Below, piece after piece: positions 8,841 to 15,329 of a stretch of DNA of 64,000 bases. The notes beneath the pieces were generated by a model, which saw only the letters and a program-made list of their open reading frames with translations, ran no database searches and was not told the DNA's origin. Each line of letters opens with the position of its first letter. Within the stretch, counting starts at the first letter, position 1. The stretch comes from Amycolatopsis jejuensis. GTDB taxonomy: Bacteria > Actinomycetota > Actinomycetes > Mycobacteriales > Pseudonocardiaceae. The position numbers were made by a program, and so were the translations under genes. The DNA is taken from the NCBI RefSeq assembly GCF_000717335.1, contig NZ_JNYZ01000005.1, forward strand, positions 186,001 to 250,000. The letters run 5' to 3'.

Positions 8841-9950
8841 ATGCGAGGGTTGACGAGTGCTGCCGCGGCAGTGGCGGTGACGGCGGCTTTGGTCGCCGTA
8901 CCTCCCGCGTCGGCCGCGGCGCGGTGCGACATGAAACCCATCCAGACCGCGCTGGCGGCGTTGAAGAACATCAATGCCGCACCGGGAATCGTCCTCACGG
9001 TGAAGAGCCCCGGCTGCGGGGTGTGGTCCGGCGGCGTCGGTGTCGCGGACCGCGCGACCGGCCGCAAGATCAGCGGCGACGAGCACAGCCGGATCGGCAG
9101 CGACACGAAGACGTGGACCGCCGTCGTCGTGCTCCAGCTGGTCGCGGAGGGCAAGCTCAAGCTCGACGACACTGTCGACCACTACCTGCCGGGCCTCGTC
9201 GACACCCCGCAGTACGACGGGCGCGAGATCACCATCCGGGACCTGCTGCAGCACACCAGCGGCCTGCCGGACTACGCGGAAAACGACTACTGGGCCGACG
9301 ATCAGGAACACCGCTGGGACCACACGGAGCCGTTGTTCACCGTGCAGCAGGCACTCACGATGGACCCGCCCGAGCAGACGGCGTCGGGCTTCTACTACTC
9401 CAGCACGAACTACAACCTGGCCGGGCTGATCGTCGCGAAGGTGACCGGCCGGAGCATCGGCACCGAAATCACGCAGCGCATCATCCAGCCGCTCGGCCTG
9501 TGCGAAACCTACTGGCCCGGCGACCAGACCACGATCCGCAAGCCGGACCTGCGCTCCTACACCAAGGGCGTCGACACGACGGAGTGGAACACCTCGGAGG
9601 CGGATGCGTCCGGTGAGCTGATTTCCACCGGCCCCGACACGACGGCGTTCTGGGCTGCATTATTGAGCGGAAAGCTGCTGCCGCCGTCACTGCTGACGGA
9701 AATGAAGCGCACCATTCTGGACGACAGCAAGCAGGGGTACGGGCTCGGAGTCCAGAAGTACCAGCTCACCAAGGACCTGGTCACGTGGGGCCACAGCGGC
9801 GGCATGGCGAGCGGCCACAACTTCTGGAACGCAGTCACCGGCGACGGCCAGCGCTCGGTCACGATGCTGATCAACAGCGACGGCTACACCAACGCCCAAG
9901 CCCGCAAAATCGACAACGTAGGCGGCACCCTGGTCCACGACATCCGCTGA
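8841..9950 (+). CDS. Secreted beta-lactamase-fold serine hydrolase (DD-carboxypeptidase-like)
   Basis: 369-residue serine hydrolase with a Sec signal peptide (about residues 1-27, ending ASAAA). Catalytic SxxK is S87-DTK90; the second motif reads YYSSTNYN, so the usual Tyr-Ser-Asn is Tyr-Ser-Ser; the third is HSG (WGHSGGMAS). This resembles Streptomyces R61 DD-peptidase, D-aminopeptidases and esterases of the same fold. Extracellular release of D-amino acids or peptides would feed the neighbouring importer and racemase (inference). ATG 8841 follows AAGGAG. The gene ends at a strong bidirectional hairpin. Confidence 0.9.
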   Translation: MRGLTSAAAAVAVTAALVAVPPASAAARCDMKPIQTALAALKNINAAPGIVLTVKSPGCGVWSGGVGVADRATGRKISGDEHSRIGSDTKTWTAVVVLQLVAEGKLKLDDTVDHYLPGLVDTPQYDGREITIRDLLQHTSGLPDYAENDYWADDQEHRWDHTEPLFTVQQALTMDPPEQTASGFYYSSTNYNLAGLIVAKVTGRSIGTEITQRIIQPLGLCETYWPGDQTTIRKPDLRSYTKGVDTTEWNTSEADASGELISTGPDTTAFWAALLSGKLLPPSLLTEMKRTILDDSKQGYGLGVQKYQLTKDLVTWGHSGGMASGHNFWNAVTGDGQRSVTMLINSDGYTNAQARKIDNVGGTLVHDIR

Positions 9951-9959
9951 CCATTTCCC

Positions 9960-9996
9960 GGCGAGTGCGGTGGTTCTCGGTACTGCCGCACTCGCC
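9960..9996. terminator. Bidirectional hairpin terminator between convergent genes
   Basis: Perfect 11-base inverted repeat, GGCGAGTGCGG (9960-9970) and CCGCACTCGCC (9986-9996), with a 15-base loop. It begins 10 bases after the serine hydrolase stop and ends exactly at the stop codon of the convergent gene, so it can serve both. Confidence 0.7.
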
Positions 9997-10992
9997 TTAC
10001 TCTTCTGGCCGGACGATCCGCGCCTCGTCCCCGTTACGGCGCCGGACGGCCAACCGCCCGTCCCCAACTGCTGCAACCACCATCGCCCGCCGCCGCTTGA
10101 CCTGCGTCTGCGGGGATTTGGCCCACTCGTCGGCCAGCACCTGGTCCTCCCACAACGCCGCAAGATCCGGGTCCCGCCATTCCCGCTCGGCGAGCAGCTC
10201 CCAGAGCCGCGCATCGAGCTCGGCAAGCCGGGCGTTGCGCTGCTTGCGCCCACCGTAGGCGCGGGCTTTCGCCCGGAGCTGCCGATTGTGTGAAGGCGTC
10301 CACAGCAACGGATTGGGCCGATGCATCGTATCGAGATACATCGAGCCAAACGCGGACGAAGCAGCCCGGAGCTCCTGCAACGACCGCGCACCAGGCTGCT
10401 GATTCTCTCGGAGCGCCGTCCGCCGATTGACCACCTCGACAGCATGCTTGGCCAGAAAATACATACTCCACCAAGGCTCCCGATAACCCACGGCCCTCGA
10501 CAACCGCCGCGCGACCTCGTGCGCCTGCTGGTCGTCCAGACACCACTCATGGACCGCCCGCGCTTCCGCCAGCTCGGCGTCCAGCTCCTCGACGGTAGCC
10601 ACCCGCCACGCCGCCACCCACGCGGCATCGGACCACTTCGCGCGAACCAAGTCGTGAAGCTCCCCGTCCGCCTTCGCGACCGGCGCGTGAACCTTGCCGC
10701 AGCCAGTACAGTCGTAATCCGCAGCCAGCAAATCCGGTGTCCAGCCCCGAATCGCCGCCGCCCCGATCACCGCCGCGCCACACTCCGCACACGACAGAAC
10801 CCCATCGCCGACATACCCGGTATCCGGCTTGACCTCCCGAGCCTCCGGCCCTTTCGCCCGCCGCAACACCTCCGCCGCCAGCTCCGCGTCCACCTTCCGC
10901 AGCACCCCCTCCCAAGCCCGAGCCCGTGCGCGCAGTGTAGTAACACCCCAGCATTCCGTGAAGGGAACCTTCACGGAATCAGATTCCCTCAT
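9997..10992 (-). CDS. Hypothetical zinc-ribbon protein
   Basis: About 331 residues, not recognised. It contains two CxxC pairs (CAECGAAV and CTGCGKVH, about 35 residues apart) forming a probable zinc ribbon, then a long helical, Arg/Trp-rich region and a basic C-terminus (QVKRRRAMVV). The sequence has the feel of a nucleic-acid-binding or replication-associated protein, but I cannot assign it. The start is uncertain: ATG 10992 has AAGGGA upstream but falls inside a palindromic repeat, so the first 20 or so residues would be repeat-derived; GTG 10905 would give a 302-residue protein beginning VLRKVDAEL. Confidence 0.6.
   Translation of the reverse strand: MRESDSVKVPFTECWGVTTLRARARAWEGVLRKVDAELAAEVLRRAKGPEAREVKPDTGYVGDGVLSCAECGAAVIGAAAIRGWTPDLLAADYDCTGCGKVHAPVAKADGELHDLVRAKWSDAAWVAAWRVATVEELDAELAEARAVHEWCLDDQQAHEVARRLSRAVGYREPWWSMYFLAKHAVEVVNRRTALRENQQPGARSLQELRAASSAFGSMYLDTMHRPNPLLWTPSHNRQLRAKARAYGGRKQRNARLAELDARLWELLAEREWRDPDLAALWEDQVLADEWAKSPQTQVKRRRAMVVAAVGDGRLAVRRRNGDEARIVRPEE
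10953..10979. repeat. 12-base perfect palindromic repeat
   Basis: ATTCCGTGAAGG (10953-10964), 3-base loop, CCTTCACGGAAT (10968-10979). A further partial copy (GGTTCCCTTCACGGA) starts at 10993. Such CCTTCAC/GTGAAGG palindromes look like a dispersed intergenic element. It overlaps the proposed N-terminus of the zinc-ribbon gene. Confidence 0.8.
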
Positions 10993-11094
10993 GGTTCCCT
11001 TCACGGACTTCCCCCACCCTCCCACCGCAGCCCGCGCACCCCACGAAACCCGGCAGCCCAGCCCCCGCCCTGCACCCCGATACGAAGCCGAAAC

Positions 11095-11151
11095 ACGGTC
11101 TGAGGGGCTTGTCAAGGCATCTTTCCCGCCTTGACAAGCCCCTCAGACCGT
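11095..11151. repeat. 24-base perfect inverted repeat (long hairpin)
   Basis: Left arm 11095-11118 begins ACGGTCTGAGGGGC, right arm 11128-11151 is its exact reverse complement, loop ATCTTTCCC (9 bases). It lies upstream of the zinc-ribbon gene and downstream of the A/B-barrel gene, both on the minus strand, so it could terminate the 11206-12757 operon. The arms are long for a simple terminator, which suggests a repeat-family element. Confidence 0.85.
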
Positions 11152-11205
11152 AGTCACAATCCCGGCTTCGGGGTGCCCCCCCGCAACAGTTCCCAAGAGA
11201 AACCC

Positions 11206-11619
11206 TCAGGAACGTGATCCCGGAGCAGCACTCCCTTCATACTCCCCAAGATCGGAAACCAGCCGAGTCAACTCCGGATCACTGTCATACCTCCGCTGAT
11301 GCAGCTCAGCAATCCTCTCCGCCACCTCCGGATCCAGATCATCCGTAATGTCAAACGAAGTAAACCGATCCAGCAACGGCAACCCGATCCGATCAGTGTG
11401 CCGATGCGCAGGATGCACCAAATACTCCCAATACCCAGCCAAATCCTCGATCACGAACATCGCCCCGTAAGCAAAATCCCCACCATGATCCCGGCCGACC
11501 ACAAACGACCGCACCGACGGAATGGACCGCCCCTGAACCCGCAAACTCTCCAGCGCAGAATCAATCTCCTCCTGACTGACCCCATCCTTGAACGTAAACC
11601 GATTACCGTGGTAAATCAT
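11206..11619 (-). CDS. Dabb (stress-responsive A/B barrel) domain protein
   Basis: 137 residues: short N-terminal strand (IYHGNRFTFKDGVS), helix, then VVGRDHGGDFAYGAMFVIEDLAGYW and the YLVHPAHRHTD stretch typical of dimeric Dabb ferredoxin-like barrels. Family members include small cyclases, decarboxylases and stress proteins; the activity here is unknown. ATG 11619 is chosen because GGAAGGAAG lies upstream; a longer frame reaches 11724 but runs into the pump gene. It overlaps the 3' end of the MFS gene by 17 bases, so the two form an operon. Confidence 0.82.
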   Translation of the reverse strand: MIYHGNRFTFKDGVSQEEIDSALESLRVQGRSIPSVRSFVVGRDHGGDFAYGAMFVIEDLAGYWEYLVHPAHRHTDRIGLPLLDRFTSFDITDDLDPEVAERIAELHQRRYDSDPELTRLVSDLGEYEGSAAPGSRS

Positions 11620-12757
11620 CGAACTTCCTTCCCTTTGATGAAAACACTCCGCCAAGCACAGCGGAAGCTGTCGCCGCAAAACCGGCCCACCAGAACGCCC
11701 CACCGACCCCAACGGCGTGAACAACCGGCTCCACCAGCAGCGGCGAGAAAAACTGACCGAGAAAAATCGCGGTAACCAGCCCGCTCAACACCCGCCCCCG
11801 ACGTTCCGGCGAGGCAAGCTCACTCAGCCGCAGCGTCAGGTTCGGGACCGCGAACCCCACCCCGGTACCCCCGACCAGCAACCCGACTGCCGCACCCACC
11901 GCGTCCCCGGCAAGACCGACCACCACCCAGCCAAGCCCGAGCAGCCCGATACTGACCGCAGTGATCACCGGTGACCGCAACCGCCGCCGCAGAGCCGGGA
12001 AGGAAAACGCCGCAACAGCGCTGCTCAATGTGCTCCCCGCAACCACGAATCCGACGAGCGCAGGTGCGGTGAGCAGGAACGGCACCTGCGTCGGGCCCAT
12101 GTAGAACACCAGCGTCGCGGCGAGTGCCACCGCGTAAATTCCCAGCGCGCGACCAGGCAGTTTCGACCCGGTTCTCAGTCCCGGTGGCCGTGGCCGGTCG
12201 TGCACCGCGGCGATCGCGAGCAGGGCGACCACGGCGGCCACCGCGTAGAGCCAGAAGGGGACCCGCCAGCCGAGCGTCGCGAGCACCCCGGCCAGTGGCA
12301 GGAACACGACCCCGCCGAGGCTTGCGAACGCCTGCTGCAGCCCGAGGAACGAAGCGCGATCAGGCCCGTCGAACCAGTCGGTGATGGTCGCCGTGACCGC
12401 CGTCATCACCCCGCCGACGGCCACCCCGAGCAGGGCCCGCGTGACCAGCAGCACCGGGAGGTCGGTGACGAAGAACCCGGCGGTGCCGGCGAGCGCGTAC
12501 AGCAGCAGCGCGGCGACGAGCACCGGACGGCGCCCGATCCGGTCGGCGAGCAGCCCGGCCAGCGGGGCGCTGATGCCGATCATGAGCGAGGTAAGCGTCA
12601 TCGCGAGGCGGACGACCAGTCCGGCACCGAAGGCCTGCTCCATGGCGGGCAGGCTGGGCGCGATGATCGCGGGCGCCATGATGGTCAGGGAAGCCGCGGC
12701 GAGAACGGTGCCGCGGGCGAGGGAGCCCGGCGCGGTCCGGGCGGCTGGTTTCGTCAT
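11603..12757 (-). CDS. MFS transporter (12-segment efflux type)
   Basis: 384 residues with about 12 membrane segments. The loop between segments 2 and 3 carries the MFS signature (GLLADRIGRRPVL), and the segment 5 region (LLGVAVGGVMTAV) resembles drug:proton antiporters of the DHA1 group. Start ATG 12757 matches a normal N-terminus ahead of the first segment. It is divergent from the TetR gene across 100 bases, the classic arrangement for a regulator-controlled pump. Confidence 0.88.
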   Translation of the reverse strand: MTKPAARTAPGSLARGTVLAAASLTIMAPAIIAPSLPAMEQAFGAGLVVRLAMTLTSLMIGISAPLAGLLADRIGRRPVLVAALLLYALAGTAGFFVTDLPVLLVTRALLGVAVGGVMTAVTATITDWFDGPDRASFLGLQQAFASLGGVVFLPLAGVLATLGWRVPFWLYAVAAVVALLAIAAVHDRPRPPGLRTGSKLPGRALGIYAVALAATLVFYMGPTQVPFLLTAPALVGFVVAGSTLSSAVAAFSFPALRRRLRSPVITAVSIGLLGLGWVVVGLAGDAVGAAVGLLVGGTGVGFAVPNLTLRLSELASPERRGRVLSGLVTAIFLGQFFSPLLVEPVVHAVGVGGAFWWAGFAATASAVLGGVFSSKGRKFDDLPR

Positions 12758-12857
12758 GCCCCGAGAATCACTCCGGACGGCACCGGCCCGCGTCGGCAGG
12801 AATTGCCTATTCTCGCGGGCGTACGTAGACGGCGCAGCGGCTGTTAACCTTCCAGCT

Positions 12858-13436
12858 GTGGTGCCCCCTCCCGGTCGTCGAGAGCGCAAGAAAGCCGCTA
12901 CCCGCAAGGCTATTGCGGACGCGGCGCTGCGGTTGTTCCTCGAACGCGGGTACGCCGAGGTCGGGGTGCGGGAGGTCGCGAACGAGGCGGACGTGGCGAC
13001 CGCGACCCTCTTCGCCTACTTCCCCTCGAAGGAAGCGCTCGTCTTCGATTGCGAGGAAGCCGAGGAATCGGCACTGGTCGAGGCGGTCACCGGGCGCGCA
13101 CCGGGAGTCTCGATCCCGGAAGCACTGCACCGGAAGTTCCAGGCCGACCTGCGCGACGCGGCGGGCCTGCCCGAGTTCCGCAGGCTCATCAGCGAAACGC
13201 CGGCGCTGCGCGAGTACGCCGACCGGATGTGGCTGCGGTACGAGAAAACTCTCGCGGCCGCCATCGCCGCGGAGCTCGGCTACTCCGACCCGCCACCCGC
13301 TTGCCGGGCGCTCGCGCGCTTCGTCCTCGACGCCCGGGTGCTGGTGCGCGAGGAGGCGGATCCCGTCGCGGCGACGGAGCAGATCTTCGCCCTCATCTCG
13401 TCCGGCTGGGACCGGATGAGCACCGCACTGACCTAG
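12858..13436 (+). CDS. TetR-family transcriptional regulator
   Basis: 192 residues. N-terminal helix-turn-helix (about 10-60): AIADAALRLFLERGYAEVGVREVA is split here by position, with VATATLFAYFPSKEAL as recognition region. The C-terminal ligand domain is generic. GTG 12858 is used; GTG 12861 directly follows and cannot be excluded. The gene lies between a divergent MFS pump and a downstream monooxygenase whose promoter contains a palindrome (13629-13639), making both likely targets. Confidence 0.88.
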   Translation: MVPPPGRRERKKAATRKAIADAALRLFLERGYAEVGVREVANEADVATATLFAYFPSKEALVFDCEEAEESALVEAVTGRAPGVSIPEALHRKFQADLRDAAGLPEFRRLISETPALREYADRMWLRYEKTLAAAIAAELGYSDPPPACRALARFVLDARVLVREEADPVAATEQIFALISSGWDRMSTALT

Positions 13437-13618
13437 GGCAAGCCTGCCACTGCCCAACCGGCTCGTTCCGCAGATCAGGGTAGTTCGGCCCAGCCCCCGG
13501 TGACCCGTCGGTGGCGCGCGGATGCACCCGCGCGCTCGTCGAGCACGCCTCAGCCCCCGTCCCGGCAGCATCCGCCGCACCGCGATGTCCCCCGACCAGG
13601 CGGTAAAAAGTTGTGCCG

Positions 13619-13670
13619 TTGCAAACTTGGAACAGTTCCGAATATAGTCCGGGTAGTAGTTCAACCCGGA
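13619..13670 (+). promoter_or_regulatory. Promoter and TetR-type operator before the TetX-like gene
   Basis: -35 TTGCAA (13619-13624), 18-base spacer, -10 TATAGT (13643-13648). The palindrome GGAACAGTTCC (13629-13639) sits inside the spacer, where a bound repressor would block polymerase. A second 7-base inverted repeat, TCCGGGT/ACCCGGA (13648-13654 and 13664-13670), lies over the start region, followed by the ribosome binding site GGAGAGGAG. Confidence 0.55.
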
Positions 13671-13681
13671 GAGGAGCACCA

Positions 13682-14893
13682 GTGACCACTTCGCCTCGGA
13701 TCGCGATCATCGGCGGCGGGCCCGGGGGCCTGCTGTGTGCCCGCGTCCTGCAGCTGCACGGCCTGCGCCCCGCGGTCTACGACGCCGATGCGGCCGCGGA
13801 CGCCCGTGATCCCGGTGGCACCCTCGACCTGCATGCGGATGCCGGGCAGATCGCGCTGGAGGACGCCGGGCTGATGGCCGCGTTCCAGGCTCTCGCCCGG
13901 CTCGAAGGCCAGGCCAAGACCAGCCGTGACCACCACGGCAACCTCGTGGACGAGTTCGTCCCGGCGGACGGCGACAGCGCCGCGCCGGAGATCGACCGTG
14001 GCCAGCTGCGGATCATGCTCGCGGACCACGTCGAGGCCGGCACCGTCCACTGGGGACACAAACTCGTGCTGGCCACCGCTGCCGGCGCGGGAACGCACCG
14101 CCTCGAGTTCGCGAACGGTTTCCGTACCGAGGCCGACCTCGTGATCGGTGCCGACGGTGCGTGGTCGAAGGTGCGTCCCCTGGTCACCGACGCGGCGCCG
14201 CGGTACCTCGGGGTCTGCTTCCTCGACACCCGGTTCGACGACGTGGACGTCCGGCATCCCGAGATCGCCCGGATGGTCGGCGACGGGCACCTCTTCGTCA
14301 CCGACAGCGCGGGCCGGGCGGTGATCGTCCAGCGCAACAGCAACGGGGTGGTCCGCGGGTACGTCGCTTTCCGCGCCGAGGAGGATTGGCCCGTCGCGGC
14401 CGGGGTGGACCTCGCCGACCGCGCCGCCGTCCGGGCGTATCTGCTGCGCCAGTACAGCCAGTGGTCCGCGGTCATGCGCCCGCTGCTCACGGACAACGAC
14501 AGCGACTACCTCCTGCGCACCTTCTCGGCCCTGCCTGCCCCGCTGACCTGGGCGCACGTCCCCGGCGTCACCCTGATCGGCGACGCGGCCCACCTCATGG
14601 CCCCCTTCGGCGGGCACGGCACGAACCTCGCGCTGCTGGATGGCGCGGAACTCGCCCACGCGATTGCCGGGGAACCGGACCTCGACGCGGCGATCACGAG
14701 GTACGAAACCGAAATGTTCGCCCGCACCGCCGATCTCGCGGTGAGCTCGAACAAGGCTCTCGAAGGGTTCTTTTCGACCTCCGGCGTCCTTCACCGGCCG
14801 CCGGATCAGGGCGAAGAACACCGCGACTACGAAGCCCGCGCCGCCGAATACCGGCGCAAGCGGGCGCGGGGAAAGGAAAACACTCCGTCATGA
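13682..14893 (+). CDS. FAD-dependent monooxygenase, TetX-like
   Basis: 403-residue class A flavoprotein hydroxylase. FAD-binding GGGPGG at 11-16, the substrate-side motif DPGGTLDLHADAGQ shared with TetX, a DG motif in DLVIGADGAWSKVR, and GDAAHLMAPFGGHGTN near residue 300. TetX proteins hydroxylate tetracyclines; relatives act on other aromatic antibiotics or pathway intermediates, so resistance is only a possibility. GTG 13682 follows GGAGAGGAG. It overlaps the cupin gene by ATGA and is preceded by a regulated promoter. Confidence 0.88.
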   Translation: MTTSPRIAIIGGGPGGLLCARVLQLHGLRPAVYDADAAADARDPGGTLDLHADAGQIALEDAGLMAAFQALARLEGQAKTSRDHHGNLVDEFVPADGDSAAPEIDRGQLRIMLADHVEAGTVHWGHKLVLATAAGAGTHRLEFANGFRTEADLVIGADGAWSKVRPLVTDAAPRYLGVCFLDTRFDDVDVRHPEIARMVGDGHLFVTDSAGRAVIVQRNSNGVVRGYVAFRAEEDWPVAAGVDLADRAAVRAYLLRQYSQWSAVMRPLLTDNDSDYLLRTFSALPAPLTWAHVPGVTLIGDAAHLMAPFGGHGTNLALLDGAELAHAIAGEPDLDAAITRYETEMFARTADLAVSSNKALEGFFSTSGVLHRPPDQGEEHRDYEARAAEYRRKRARGKENTPS

Positions 14894-15303
14894 GTGCACC
14901 ACCGAGCGACGTTCCGGTCCCGTTGACCGGACGGCCCGTGGCCGCCGGCGCCTTCCTGTTCGATGACCCCGAGGGCATCGGCGTCGCTGAATACTGGGCC
15001 ATCTCACTGGAAGGCAAGGACTACGGCGTCGATGTTTCCTACCTTCAGCTCAGTACCACGCGAATCGGGGTCTCCCCGCCCCTGCACGAGCATCCGTATC
15101 CGGAAACGGTGGCCGTTTTCGAGGGTACTGCCGAATTCACCGTCGGCACTGAGAAAATCGTCGTGCACGGTGGGCAGCGGCTGATCATCCCGGCCGGTAC
15201 TCCGCACCTTTTCCGGACCCTGGGCCCCGGCCGCTATCAGCATTTCGCGCACCATCTCAGTGCCGAGTTCGTCACGACGTTCCTCGAAACCGGAACCGGC
15301 TGA
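14890..15303 (+). CDS. Cupin-domain protein
   Basis: 137 residues, single cupin barrel. Motif 1 region PPLHEHPYPETVAVFEGTAEF keeps the HxH-type pair and downstream Glu when read across positions 64-85; motif 2 is PAGTPHLFRTLG. Probably a small metal-binding enzyme or sensor. It is translationally coupled to the TetX-like monooxygenase, so the two likely act on the same compound. Confidence 0.82.
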   Translation: MSAPPSDVPVPLTGRPVAAGAFLFDDPEGIGVAEYWAISLEGKDYGVDVSYLQLSTTRIGVSPPLHEHPYPETVAVFEGTAEFTVGTEKIVVHGGQRLIIPAGTPHLFRTLGPGRYQHFAHHLSAEFVTTFLETGTG

Positions 15304-15329
15304 AGCCGAGCGCAGGATAGGCTCGGCCC

